A stretch of DNA of 35,040 nucleotides from Candidatus Pelagibacterales bacterium (GCA_002714055.1 PAWH01000005.1:7975-43014), one strand, 5' to 3'. Shown: positions 16,334 through 25,229, counted from the stretch's first letter. Numbers and translations: made by a program. Notes: generated by a model not told the origin, from the letters alone.

Positions 16334-17002
16334 CTATTTTCTTAAATATTTTTTTACTAATCTTAAATCAGATAAATAATTAATATCTATGGAAACCTTC
16401 TTCTTCATTTTATAAGGAATGATTTTATTACCATAAATTTTACCTTTTATAACCAAATTTTTTTTCATTATAAGAATAGCAGGGCCATTTCTTATTATAT
16501 ATTCTTTATTTTTATTATAAAAATCGATTTTATTATTAAAAAAACTTAAATACCCGTTTTTTTCAATCATAATTTTAGATTTTTCTCTAACATTTTTTTT
16601 TGTAGTTACACTTACGAGTGTGTCTGGTTTTTTTTTATAAAATAACTTTATTGCACTATCAATATCTTTGCCGGTTCTTAAAGGTGACGTTGGTTGTAAT
16701 AAAACAATTAATTTAACTTTTTTAAAAATTTTCTTTTTAATTACATGCTTTATTACTTCTAACATATTAACTTTATCACCTGATAATTTTTTCGGACGAA
16801 CAAAAGGAGCTTTTATATTTAAATCCTTTGATAACTTAATTATTTTTTTACTATCTGTAGTTACAACAATATCATCAAGTAATTTTGAATTTTTTGCAGC
16901 TTCTAATGTATATTGCACTAATGGCTTTCCATTTAATTTAAAAATATTTTTATTTCGTATTCTTTTTGAACCAGATCTAGCAGGTACTAATCCTATTATC
17001 AT
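16334..17002 (-). CDS. Acylneuraminate cytidylyltransferase-like enzyme (second NeuA homologue)
   Basis: A 222-residue nucleotidyltransferase with the NeuA-type start IIGLVPARSGSKRIRNKNI (PARSGSKR at 7-14), then VVTTDS, FVRPKKLSGD, LIVLLQPTSPLR and a C-terminal VSIDINYLSDLRL. These are the motifs of CMP-nonulosonate synthetases (NeuA, LegF, PseF). It should activate a nine-carbon or related ulosonic acid with CTP in the cytoplasm. A second NeuA is encoded at 28762-29496, so two different CMP sugars are likely made. This one sits in the block with the NeuB-cupin gene, 1 base after the PhyH-like dioxygenase gene. The exact sugar cannot be assigned. Confidence 0.87.
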   Translation of the reverse strand: MIIGLVPARSGSKRIRNKNIFKLNGKPLVQYTLEAAKNSKLLDDIVVTTDSKKIIKLSKDLNIKAPFVRPKKLSGDKVNMLEVIKHVIKKKIFKKVKLIVLLQPTSPLRTGKDIDSAIKLFYKKKPDTLVSVTTKKNVREKSKIMIEKNGYLSFFNNKIDFYNKNKEYIIRNGPAILIMKKNLVIKGKIYGNKIIPYKMKKKVSIDINYLSDLRLVKKYLRK

Positions 17003-17003
17003 T

Positions 17004-18005
17004 TTAATTTATTTTGCTATATAACTCGTGTTGGTAGCCAAGGACTTCTGTGTGTCTTAACCTTTCCTCATTTGTAAAGTTTCCTGGTAAATTAATTTTT
17101 TTTAATTTTTTTAAAAATGTTGGTAATTTTTTTTGAAAAATAGTGGTGTAATGTAAATATAAAATTATTCGTGGATTATTTCTTTTATTTTTTAACGGTC
17201 TACTACCATAATGATAACATGAACAAGTATCAACAAATGCCATTTGTTTTTTTGGTCCGGTTAATTCAATTGGGTTTGTGTTAAGATTAAGTTTTTCTAT
17301 ATATGAATCAGGAATTTTCATATTTCTTTTATTTACTAGTTTTAATCGTTTCAATTTTGAATATATAGTTTTAGATATATCGCTCGGATAAATGGTTAAA
17401 GGGCCAGAATATTTGTTCACAGGATATAAATTAATAAAAAGTTTTACTTGTTTTAGATCCTCACCATCTAAATGAAAACTTTGAGAATTTCCTTGGGAAA
17501 AATTTTCATTTGGTGAATACCATAAATTTGCAGTATTTAAAACTGGTTTTGTTCCTAAATATTTAGAAATTATATCAATAATATTTTTATCACAAGAAAA
17601 ATCAAAAATAGGGGTTGCAGTAGGATCTGTTAAATCAAGAACAATACTTCTTAAAAAATCTTTTTTAAATTTTTTGTTTAATAAATTATTTTTATTTCTT
17701 TTAAAGATTTCGTTTGCACAGTTAATTGCTTTTATAAATTTTTTATTATTTCCATTTGTTATTAAAAAACCTTTCTTTTTATCAATTGAATATTTTAAAT
17801 TTTTTTTTATATATTTTCTTTTACTAAATATTCTGTAATTAAGTATTTTTGAAAAAAAAGTATATAACTTAATAGCAATAAAATTATCTGGCACAAAATG
17901 CATACCTATATATTGAGGTTTTTTTATTAAACTTACCAACCTAGCAAAAAAGGTTTGTCCTGATTTAGGCAAGAAAGAAATTAATTTTTTTAAAAATTTT
18001 ATCAA
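17004..18005 (-). CDS. Phytanoyl-CoA dioxygenase (PhyH)-like 2-oxoglutarate/Fe(II) enzyme
   Basis: A 333-residue protein with the PhyH-type iron site: H-x-D in SFHLDGED (His178 and Asp180) and a distal histidine in VDTCSCYHYGSRP (His265), with Arg269 positioned to bind 2-oxoglutarate. The intervening FINLYPVNKYSGPLTIYPSDI matches the family's double-stranded helix strands. Members hydroxylate small molecules or act in glycan and secondary-metabolite tailoring. Here the neighbours (methyltransferase by a 4-base ATGA overlap at 18002-18005, NeuA-like enzyme 1 base downstream) suggest action on a sugar or glycan intermediate. The first 75 residues are basic and hydrophobic and not clearly assigned. 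Function beyond the fold is inference. Confidence 0.8.
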   Translation of the reverse strand: MIKFLKKLISFLPKSGQTFFARLVSLIKKPQYIGMHFVPDNFIAIKLYTFFSKILNYRIFSKRKYIKKNLKYSIDKKKGFLITNGNNKKFIKAINCANEIFKRNKNNLLNKKFKKDFLRSIVLDLTDPTATPIFDFSCDKNIIDIISKYLGTKPVLNTANLWYSPNENFSQGNSQSFHLDGEDLKQVKLFINLYPVNKYSGPLTIYPSDISKTIYSKLKRLKLVNKRNMKIPDSYIEKLNLNTNPIELTGPKKQMAFVDTCSCYHYGSRPLKNKRNNPRIILYLHYTTIFQKKLPTFLKKLKKINLPGNFTNEERLRHTEVLGYQHELYSKIN

Positions 18006-18880
18006 TTTCTAATTTCAACCCATAAATGGCTAGCTAATTTATTTGCTTCTACATAATTTATATAAAGATTTTCAAATTCTTTATCAAATATTTTTAATTT
18101 ATTCAACCCACTGGGTTTTTTATCTCTTAACCACAGTAACAAATTAGAAAAGTCCATTTCATGATAATAAGATATTTTATATTTTTTAATTCCTGATTTT
18201 TTTAAAAAAAAACTCATTGATTCTTCATTAAAATATAATGTATGTGCAGTTCGAAAATTAAAAGAACTGAAACTATCAGGTATTAAATTCATTAAAATAT
18301 CATTAAAATTTGGCGTTACTATATATGCAGTTCCATTTTTATTTAATATTTGTTTAATATTTTTTAAGAATTCAACAGGTTGATTAATATGCTCAATTAC
18401 ATCAAAGGAAACAATTATATCTGCTTTAATTTTTTTTTTAATTAAATCTTCTGGATAAGAAAAAGTTAAGTGTTTTTTTTTTAAATAACTATGCCAAAAG
18501 AATGCCGGTTCAACTGCTATAGTTTTAGAAGAATTTTTTTTAATATTGTTTAAAAAAGTTCCGCCTCCTGCCCCAAAATCAGCAACTACTTTTTTTTTAA
18601 ACTTTGTTTCTCCTATTTTTTTTATTTTTTTTTTAATCCTGCTTTTATGTAATTTATGGTAAATATTTATTTCAGATGAATTATTAAATTTTTTTCTATA
18701 TTCATTTGTTTCATAAAAACTTTTCTTTTTTGGTTTTTCAAGAAATTTTAAATTGCATTTATTGCAATTAAAAATGCGAAATTTATTCTTAGTTAATTTA
18801 CCGAAAGATCCACTTCTAATTCTACCATAGTAAATCGTTTTTAAATTTTTGTTATTACCGCAATGACACCTATTATTCAT
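18002..18880 (-). CDS. Class I SAM methyltransferase with N-terminal zinc-finger-like motif
   Basis: A 292-residue protein. The N terminus has paired cysteines (Cys5 and Cys7, then Cys39 and Cys42), resembling the zinc-binding domain of sugar C-methyltransferases. A Rossmann methyltransferase follows, with motif I VVADFGAGGGTFL (98-110), AVEPA, and IIVSFDVIEHINQPVEFL. Residues further on (TAHTLYFNEESMSFFLKKSG) match the 'Methyltransf_23' type seen in glycan clusters. It could C- or O-methylate a nucleotide-activated sugar. Its stop overlaps the PhyH start (ATGA), and it is 16 bases downstream of the NeuB-cupin gene. Confidence 0.85.
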   Translation of the reverse strand: MNNRCHCGNNKNLKTIYYGRIRSGSFGKLTKNKFRIFNCNKCNLKFLEKPKKKSFYETNEYRKKFNNSSEINIYHKLHKSRIKKKIKKIGETKFKKKVVADFGAGGGTFLNNIKKNSSKTIAVEPAFFWHSYLKKKHLTFSYPEDLIKKKIKADIIVSFDVIEHINQPVEFLKNIKQILNKNGTAYIVTPNFNDILMNLIPDSFSSFNFRTAHTLYFNEESMSFFLKKSGIKKYKISYYHEMDFSNLLLWLRDKKPSGLNKLKIFDKEFENLYINYVEANKLASHLWVEIRN

Positions 18881-18896
18881 TTTTTTTAATTAAATT

Positions 18897-19475
18897 TTAC
18901 CAATCTTCTAGGACTGTTTTTCTAAGTATTGGGTCTGCTCGTTGTATATTTCTATCTATATAAAAAGAATCTCCTTTTATATGTTTAGTTGAAATTTCTT
19001 CAAATATAACTCCTGTTTTTGTTTTAAATGAATGAATATCTCTTCTTTGTATTAATAATGTGTCGCCTTTTTTCAAATCAAATGTTTCATCATTTCTTTT
19101 TACAGTCATACTTCCTGATAAAATATGAAATGTTTCTTCTTTTTTTTCATGATAATGTGAAGGGTGGGATTGGCCCGGTAGTTGAGCAATTAACTTTTTA
19201 CAATAATCTCTATTAATTATTGTTATTAGTAAAGCGCCAACTTTCTCGAATTTATCCATATCATAATGGTGCGACAACTCTATTTCGTAATTATTGCCAA
19301 TTGTAACATTGGCTTCATTAAACATTCCTTTAAAAATATGTATTAATCTTCTTATCTTATAAAAGTCTAGTTTTTTTGGAAAATCGATAATTGGCTCATT
19401 TTTTTTATAATTTTTTGTTGATTTAATTGAAATATTAAAATCACCAGAAGTTAATTGCTTATTTTGAACCGGCAT
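18897..19475 (-). CDS. SAF/cupin C-terminal part of a split NeuB-family synthase
   Basis: A 192-residue fragment starting at MPVQNKQLTSGDFN, the second half of a SAF (antifreeze-like) domain. A cupin follows, with the metal-site motif SHPSHYHEKKEETFHILSG and a later RRDIHSF. The frame stays open upstream of the ATG into the A10 run at 19510-19519. Translated through with one fewer A, it continues NeuB seamlessly as CKKEIKKNELISKDKIYFAM. I therefore read it as the 3' part of the NeuB-family gene at 19507-20388, giving one 496-residue protein with TIM-barrel, SAF and cupin. A stand-alone cupin is the alternative but explains neither the upstream coding potential nor the half SAF domain. Confidence 0.8.
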   Translation of the reverse strand: MPVQNKQLTSGDFNISIKSTKNYKKNEPIIDFPKKLDFYKIRRLIHIFKGMFNEANVTIGNNYEIELSHHYDMDKFEKVGALLITIINRDYCKKLIAQLPGQSHPSHYHEKKEETFHILSGSMTVKRNDETFDLKKGDTLLIQRRDIHSFKTKTGVIFEEISTKHIKGDSFYIDRNIQRADPILRKTVLEDW

Positions 19476-19506
19476 AGCAAAATAAATTTTATCTTTTGAA
19501 ATTAAT

Positions 19507-20388
19507 TCATTTTTTTTTTATTTCTTTTTTACAGTAGACTCCCCTTGCTAATTCCTTAATTGAGTTTACTTCTTCTTTAGTAAGTATTTTATTATCTTCT
19601 AAACCTAATATTTCTTTTGCTTCTTTAGATGAATCAATCCATCTGTCTAATTGTAATTTATTTAATGAATATTTGTTTAATGGTTTATTAATATCATCAA
19701 TACCAACGTGTCTTTCTAATATATCCGCCCCTGCAGTTACTGCCATTTTTACAGTTTCAAAATCCTCTGGGTTTTCATGACCTGAATAACCAATGCAAAT
19801 ATCGGGGTATCTGTTTTTATATTTTTTAATTAAATTTAAATTTAAATTTTTTCTTGGCGTGGGGTAGATACTTACACAATGCATTAGCGCAAAATTTACA
19901 TTTCTATGAATAAAAAAATTATATACTTTATCAACACTTTCTAGGTTATGACCTCCAGTAGAAATAATTACAGGTTTTTTTGTTGAACTAATTTTTTCTA
20001 ATAATGGCCAATCTGACATACTGCAACTGGCAACTTTTATAATAGATAAATCTTGTTTTTGACATAAATCAACTGAAGATTCATCAAAAGGGGTTGAAAT
20101 TGGGATTAACCCTTTTTTTATAATATATTTAACTAGAACATTGAAATCTTTTATACTTAATTCAGTATCCAAGAATCTTTTTACATGTTTATTTTCGTTG
20201 CTTTTAATGTATTTAGGATGAATAAAATTTTTTAAATTTCTATATTGCAATTTAACAGCTCCTTTTATCGAGAATCTTTTTGCAACTATTGCACACTGAT
20301 CGATTATTTTCTTTGCTGATAAAATACTTCCAGAATGATTATTAGCCATTTCAAAAATATATAAATCTTTAAAAATTAAATTATTCAT
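19507..20388 (-). CDS. N-acetylneuraminate synthase family (NeuB) TIM-barrel, 5' part of split gene
   Basis: A 293-residue fragment with the full NeuB catalytic barrel: IFEMANNHSGS at the start, AVKLQYR, STPFDE, KVASCSM, IISTGGH, LMHCVSIYPTP, IGYSGHE and ILERHVG (metal-ligand histidines of the family). It condenses PEP with an N-acyl hexosamine to form a nonulosonic acid. It stops abruptly at the start of the SAF domain (VYCKKEIKKK), immediately after the A10 run. The rest of the SAF domain and a cupin are encoded at 18897-19475 in another frame. It diverges clearly from the other NeuB at 27767, so the substrate probably differs. The start overlaps the dehydrogenase-like gene upstream by 8 bases. 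Confidence 0.88.
   Translation of the reverse strand: MNNLIFKDLYIFEMANNHSGSILSAKKIIDQCAIVAKRFSIKGAVKLQYRNLKNFIHPKYIKSNENKHVKRFLDTELSIKDFNVLVKYIIKKGLIPISTPFDESSVDLCQKQDLSIIKVASCSMSDWPLLEKISSTKKPVIISTGGHNLESVDKVYNFFIHRNVNFALMHCVSIYPTPRKNLNLNLIKKYKNRYPDICIGYSGHENPEDFETVKMAVTAGADILERHVGIDDINKPLNKYSLNKLQLDRWIDSSKEAKEILGLEDNKILTKEEVNSIKELARGVYCKKEIKKK
19510..19519 (-). repeat. A10 homopolymer at NeuB-cupin frameshift
   Basis: Ten A in the coding sense at the junction of the NeuB barrel and SAF-cupin halves. With A9 the SAF domain reads through intact; with A10 the first half ends at TGA (19507-19509). Confidence 0.87.
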
Positions 20389-21814
20389 TTTTTAACTTTT
20401 CAACAGTTCTTTCAATTGCATCCTTTTTGTCATTTTTTTTATTAAATTTAAAAAAGCTAATTAAATCTCTTAAAGGTTGTGTTAATTTCCAAGAAGTAGA
20501 ATTCAAAATATTTTGAATTTCTGTATTTGGGCTATATAACTTATATTTGTCGCTTAAATTGTCTACATGAATCCAGTTTTTTTTATTAAAATCTTTAAAG
20601 TTAATTTTATAAATATCTCCAGTGTATCTATCTGACACAAAAAAAGAATTATTTGAAGTTCGGATAATACTATGTGGATTTACGGAAGTTTTATACAAAT
20701 CTGAATAATGCCACTCGTTATCAATTTTTTTTATACCTTTAATAATTCCTGAACAAAAATCAGAAAAAATAAAAACTCCATCCCAATTTTTATCATTTCC
20801 ACGAAATGTTCCTCCTGCTATAACTGAACAACCTTCTTTGTGATTCCATTCAATTATTGGCCATTTATATTTGATATTTTTCCTGTTTCTCAATGTCTCA
20901 GAACGGCAATCTTCTTCACTAGCAAACATATCTTTTCTACAATGTAGTCCTTCAAATTTATTCCAACCGTAATTTTCCTTACCTGAACTTTCATTTGATT
21001 GAAAATTAATTTCTTCATAATTATCCCATCCTGTATCAGCAATATATAAATCTCCATTTTCAGTATCAAAAACAATTCCAGATTTAGCGGGGGATCTTAA
21101 ACCATACGCCCATATTTCAGATCTTTTCCCCTTAGATTCATGATAATAAGGATTGCTCTTAGGTATTTCATAACCATTCTCCATAGAATCAACATCAATT
21201 CTTAAAATTTTTCCCTCTAACTTTTTTAAATTTTGCGCAGTACCACTTGGATTACCTCCAATATCCCCGTCTCCGATTCCAATATAGAGAAAATTATCTT
21301 TAGGACTGAAATCTAATGAACCAGCTGCATGTTCATAAGTATGTTTTTCAATATCAATTAAAATTTCTTCATTTACAGAAATAAGACTTTTACAATCATC
21401 AGTAACATTGAATCTACTTAAAACAAAGTTGCCAAATTTGTTTGTATAAGTTACATAAACTTTTTTTTTAATCTCGCCAAATCTATATGAAAAAGCAAAA
21501 TCTAAAATTCCTTCTTCCATTGAATTACCTTGTTCTTCTCCTCCCAACAAAACTTTATTTCTTAAATCAGCAAAAGGTTCTTGAAGTTCATAATGTTCAT
21601 TATCTTTATATACTAATAATTTTGCTATACCTGAATGTCTACCAAATAAAATAAAGCTATTTTTACTATTCTCTCCACAGTTTGTAGGAAAAGGTGTCAT
21701 TAATGTAAATGGAAACAAACCCTTTTTATAAAAAGAAACATCAACTTGATTAGCAAAACAAGTATTAAAATATAAAAAAAAGAAAAAAGAAGTTATTATT
21801 AGTTTTTTTAACAT
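20381..21814 (-). CDS. Periplasmic PQQ-type glucose/sorbosone dehydrogenase-like beta-propeller
   Basis: A 477-residue protein with a clear signal peptide (hydrophobic residues 4-18, likely cut after FA near residue 21). The body is a GSDH-family six-bladed propeller: HAAGSLDFSP with the catalytic-type His, LYIGIGDGDIGGNPSG, GKILRIDVD, IWAYGLRSPAKSGI, LYIADTGWDNYEEIN and GGTFRG. Soluble aldose dehydrogenases of this family oxidise sugars using PQQ. The C-terminal tail is odd: STSWKLTQPLR at 439-449 followed by a basic segment, a motif I associate with the C-terminal ends of glycosyltransferases rather than GSDH. It lies in the middle of cytoplasmic glycan genes, overlapping the NeuB start by 8 bases. 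Whether it binds PQQ or acts as a carbohydrate-binding or tailoring protein is open. Confidence 0.82.
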   Translation of the reverse strand: MLKKLIITSFFFFLYFNTCFANQVDVSFYKKGLFPFTLMTPFPTNCGENSKNSFILFGRHSGIAKLLVYKDNEHYELQEPFADLRNKVLLGGEEQGNSMEEGILDFAFSYRFGEIKKKVYVTYTNKFGNFVLSRFNVTDDCKSLISVNEEILIDIEKHTYEHAAGSLDFSPKDNFLYIGIGDGDIGGNPSGTAQNLKKLEGKILRIDVDSMENGYEIPKSNPYYHESKGKRSEIWAYGLRSPAKSGIVFDTENGDLYIADTGWDNYEEINFQSNESSGKENYGWNKFEGLHCRKDMFASEEDCRSETLRNRKNIKYKWPIIEWNHKEGCSVIAGGTFRGNDKNWDGVFIFSDFCSGIIKGIKKIDNEWHYSDLYKTSVNPHSIIRTSNNSFFVSDRYTGDIYKINFKDFNKKNWIHVDNLSDKYKLYSPNTEIQNILNSTSWKLTQPLRDLISFFKFNKKNDKKDAIERTVEKLKNE

Positions 21815-21819
21815 ATTTA

Positions 21820-22779
21820 TTAATTAATTATTTTTTTTGATTTTAAAATTTGTTTATTAATTTCAATGCTATTTTTAAAATCATGTAACGGAAATTTTTT
21901 ATTTTTTAAACAAATATTCAAGAAGTAATCTATAGACTTTTCTAATGAATTATTCATTATATCTTCTTCAGATATTTTCCATGTTTTAGAAACAGAAGAT
22001 CTACAATATCTTTTAGTGTGAATATTTTTTTTATGTCCTATCAAAAGTTGTGCTTTATTATCATAAATCTCGAAAATTCCATTTGTTCCAATTAATTTAA
22101 TATGAAAATCAAAAGCTGTCACATAGGAAAGATAAATAAATAATTTTAAATTATTTGGATATTTGGCTATAACAGAACAATTATCATAAGAGCTTGTTTC
22201 TTTTACTATATTACTAGAATAATGAATAATTTCTTTTGGTTTATTAAAAAGAATTGAGAAAAGATCTATATAATGTATTCCAACATTCTCAACAAGACCT
22301 AATTTATTTAATGTTTTTTTAGATCTCCATGATTTCTTATAATTAATATTTTTCCCAAACAAATGCGATGATGAAATATAAGCATGGTAAATATTTCCTA
22401 ATTTTTTCCTTTTTATTAAATCATTTAGAATATTAAATATTTTACCATATCTTAAATTAAAATTAAAAAACGTTTTTTCTGGATCATTTTTTAACTTGTT
22501 AAGTTCTTTTAGTGATACTGCCGGAGGTTTTTCACAAAAAATATATCCCTTAAATCTTTTCTCAAAAAACTTTAAATATTTATAATGAGTATAATTCGGA
22601 GATAATATTAATATTACATCACAATTAATTAAATCATTTAAATTTCTAGTAAATTTAATTCCATTAATTTTTTTTGGATAGTAAATTTTACTGATAAATA
22701 CATTTTTTCTTTTTTTAAAAATTTCTAGAATTTTTTTAGCATGATTCTTATAACCAATTGCACCAACATTTAATTTCAT
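21820..22779 (-). CDS. Gfo/Idh/MocA family NAD(P)-dependent oxidoreductase
   Basis: A 319-residue protein starting MKLNVGAIGYKNHAKKI, the N-terminal Rossmann nucleotide loop. It is followed by DVILILSPNYTHYKYL, the family EKP motif in FCEKPPAVSL, and GIHYIDLFSIL, which carries the catalytic-type His before Asp. I chose the ATG at 22779: it follows the radical SAM stop by 1 base (TAAaATG) and gives the family's N terminus. The upstream ATG at 22800 would overlap that gene by 20 bases and add MIGVVYK. Such enzymes oxidise or reduce sugar hydroxyls or ketones, often on nucleotide sugars. Substrate unassigned. Confidence 0.88.
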   Translation of the reverse strand: MKLNVGAIGYKNHAKKILEIFKKRKNVFISKIYYPKKINGIKFTRNLNDLINCDVILILSPNYTHYKYLKFFEKRFKGYIFCEKPPAVSLKELNKLKNDPEKTFFNFNLRYGKIFNILNDLIKRKKLGNIYHAYISSSHLFGKNINYKKSWRSKKTLNKLGLVENVGIHYIDLFSILFNKPKEIIHYSSNIVKETSSYDNCSVIAKYPNNLKLFIYLSYVTAFDFHIKLIGTNGIFEIYDNKAQLLIGHKKNIHTKRYCRSSVSKTWKISEEDIMNNSLEKSIDYFLNICLKNKKFPLHDFKNSIEINKQILKSKKIIN

Positions 22780-22780
22780 T

Positions 22781-23899
22781 TTATAAACCACACCTATCAC
22801 ATGGATTATATTTATGTCTTTTCTTTTCTAGGTGAAGTTTTCTTAATTTATTTAATTCTTTGCTATGCCAAATTTGTTTAATTGTTTTATTACTCAAATT
22901 TCCAGGTGATAATAAGCTTTTATAATCAGCATCACATGGATTGCAAACACCATCGAACCAAATATATAATCTTTCCCAAAGATATACACATGGATGATTA
23001 TTTTTTTTATTTGGTATATTCTCATATGTATTCCATCTTTCTTGACACTGAACATATGCAACGTTATCAACTATTTTAGACCAAAATTTTTTAAATTCTT
23101 TTTCATTTTGTTCTTTCTTAAATTTAACACCAGAGACTCTTATTTCTAACCCAGAGTTTTTATAATACTTGTTTCTAATATCTGCTAAAAGTTTAATATT
23201 TTTTAATACCTGCGTATATTTTCCACCCTTTCTTATCTCCTCATATTGTTTTTCTATATGTGAATCTATTGAAATTACAACAATATTTATATTTGAATTT
23301 AATATTTCATGACATAATTTTTCATTTAATTTTGTTGCATTAGTATTTAATTTAACATCAATAAAGTTTTTCTTTTTTGAAACATATTTTATCATTTGAG
23401 AAATCTTTGGGTGGAGCAAAGGTTCACCTCTACTTGCAAGTGTTATGGCAGATGTCCCATTGCTTGAAGCTTCATCAATTATTTTTTTAAAAAGATTGAA
23501 ATTCATAAATCCCATAAAAGGTTTTTTAGTAAAACTCTTATCAATTTGAAAACACATTACACATCTTAAATTGCATACTGAAGTAGGTTCAACAAGAAGA
23601 TATACAGGAAATTTAGAAATAATTTTTTTTTCAGGATAAATATTTAATTTATATCTATAAATTAAATATTTTATCCATTTTTTTTCATCCATTCTTTCTA
23701 AATGAAAATATTCTTGAGGAGTTAAAATAAAAGGAAATTTATTATTATTTAAACTATTAATTAATTCATCAATAATTATTCGATCTTCTGATACTAATTT
23801 TAAACTTTTTGCTAATTTAATAATTTTTTTTAAATTAATAAAAGGTGTTTTTTTATTTTGTAAAAACCTCAATCCAGAAGGATGTTTAAAATTTACCAT
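22781..23899 (-). CDS. Radical SAM protein with SPASM-like C terminus
   Basis: A 372-residue protein. The radical SAM cluster motif is SVCNLRCVMC (Cys109, Cys113, Cys116), followed by ITLASRGEPLLHPKI, the GGEP-type SAM-binding segment (here RGEP), and DVKLNTNATKL. The C-terminal region has several cysteines (CVYLWER, CNPCDADY and the terminal NPCDRCGL), consistent with a SPASM or twitch auxiliary iron-sulfur site. The first 90 residues form an unassigned extension. Related proteins occur in surface-glycan and aminoglycoside loci, performing dehydrogenation, epimerisation or C-methyl chemistry. It starts just after the frame-corrected GT stop (TAA at 23905), and its own stop is 1 base before the oxidoreductase start. 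Confidence 0.88.
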   Translation of the reverse strand: MVNFKHPSGLRFLQNKKTPFINLKKIIKLAKSLKLVSEDRIIIDELINSLNNNKFPFILTPQEYFHLERMDEKKWIKYLIYRYKLNIYPEKKIISKFPVYLLVEPTSVCNLRCVMCFQIDKSFTKKPFMGFMNFNLFKKIIDEASSNGTSAITLASRGEPLLHPKISQMIKYVSKKKNFIDVKLNTNATKLNEKLCHEILNSNINIVVISIDSHIEKQYEEIRKGGKYTQVLKNIKLLADIRNKYYKNSGLEIRVSGVKFKKEQNEKEFKKFWSKIVDNVAYVQCQERWNTYENIPNKKNNHPCVYLWERLYIWFDGVCNPCDADYKSLLSPGNLSNKTIKQIWHSKELNKLRKLHLEKKRHKYNPCDRCGL

Positions 23900-23904
23900 T
23901 TTTT

Positions 23905-25210
23905 TTAAATTAATTTATGTAAAAAATTAATAAAGTTTTTTCTAGATCTCCCATTTATTGTATAATCTTTATTAAGTCTAGATACATTTGTTTTTTTTTT
24001 TTTTAATTTTATAAATTTTTTTTTTTAAAATAAGATATAAATTATTCATATTTACTACACTTCTTAATTTTTTACTTTTTATCCAAGAAAAATTCAAATT
24101 TACAAAATCTAGATTTATTATTGGTATATTACATATTTCTGCAACAGAAACAGTTGTTGAATTACCACATAAATATATGTCTGATATAGGAATCAGATCT
24201 ATATAAGATTTTTTTGAGATAATGAAATTATAATTTTTTATTAAATTTTTGTAGAAATTTAAATTAGTTTTCGGGTGAAAAATTAAAATAACATTCTCTT
24301 CAATACGGTGTAAAACTTCGAAAATAATTTTTAAGTGTTTTAACTGTGTTTTCATAGAAATTATGTTGTGTTCTGGATTATGAGGAACTGAAAATAAAAT
24401 AATTTTCTTTTTTTTAATAAATTTCTTATTACTAAAGAATTCTTTTACAATATTTTCTTTATTATTTATTGAATTTAATAAATTATCATATTCCAAGGCT
24501 CCAAAATTCAGAATTTTTTCTCTTTTTAATCCTAAGTTTAACATATGTTTAATTTCTTTTTTTCCTTTAGCTATTATATGATCACTTTGACTAGCTCCAA
24601 CGCACCATGGTTTTTTTGGAAGCATGCCTACAAAATGTAAACATAAGATTAAAGGTCCAGGTGAAAATAATAATCTTCCGTATTTAGTTTTACATAATTG
24701 GTTTCTAAAAAAAAAAGAAATTAATAAATTTAGAAAACTCATTAAATTATCTATTCCAACCTTAAATTCTTTTTTGTTCTTCCTTGTCCACGAAACCATA
24801 TCTAATGATGGCAGTAAAGAAGATGTTGTTGTAATTATTGTTTTAATTTTTAATTTATTAGCAACTTTTAATATAGGTGGGATTGGTCCAAGTTCTCTGT
24901 CACCAGGCAGCAAAATTGCTATAGGCTTAAAATTATTAAATAATTTATAAAAAAAATTATAATCCTTTCTAAGTTTTTTTATTGTAAAAAAAAAACTTTT
25001 AAGATTAACAATATTTTGAATTTCTTTTGTTTTTAAAAAAATAAAATTAATTTTTTTCTTTATGCAATAATGTTTAAATATTATTGTTTTATTAGTACCT
25101 AAAATCATAATTGGGAAAAAATCTTTTTTTAATAAATAATACTGAAATATATGTTGCCACCATGATGTTTCATGCCTGGGAACTAAAAAAACTATTTTCT
25201 TTTTTTTTAT
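23905..25210 (-). CDS. GT-B glycosyltransferase-like protein, non-canonical start and frameshifted C terminus
   Basis: The directly readable ATG frame is 23978-25108 (376 residues), but coding sense extends on both sides. Upstream of the ATG the frame stays open and reads KKIVFLVPRHETSWWQHIF, a typical first strand and loop of a GT-B protein. The earliest plausible start is an ATA at 25210; no ATG, GTG or TTG is present. At the other end an A14 run (23991-24004) causes a stop at 23978; with A13 the frame continues through KDYTINGRSRKNFINFLHKL to TAA at 23905. The core has LLPGDRELGPIPP, GASQSDHII, ILFSVPHNPEHN, LIFHPKTN and CGNSTTVSVAEI, resembling polysialyl- or capsule-type GT-B proteins and the NeuC fold. 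Its position next to neuC suggests a nonulosonate transferase, as inference. Confidence 0.68.
23991..24004 (-). repeat. A14 homopolymer at GT-B frameshift
   Basis: Fourteen A in the coding sense, the longest A tract I noted. With A13 the transferase regains a C-terminal segment ending just before the radical SAM start. An A11 run in the same gene at 24016-24026 does not disturb the frame. Confidence 0.82.
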
Positions 25211-25229
25211 GTTCCTTGTAAATAAATTT

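Noticed and set aside
16668..17024. Plus-strand open frame of 118 codons
   Set aside because: Antisense to the NeuA-like gene; no recognisable motif.
18897..19475. Independent cupin gene (for example a lyxose-isomerase-like or ketoisomerase protein)
   Set aside because: It begins with the second half of a SAF domain whose first half ends the NeuB fragment; one A fewer joins them in frame.
22780..22800. Longer oxidoreductase start at 22800
   Set aside because: Adds MIGVVYK inside the radical SAM gene; the ATG at 22779 directly follows that gene's stop and begins the Rossmann strand.
24624..24950. Plus-strand open frame of 108 codons
   Set aside because: Antisense to the GT-B gene, with composition typical of a shadow frame.
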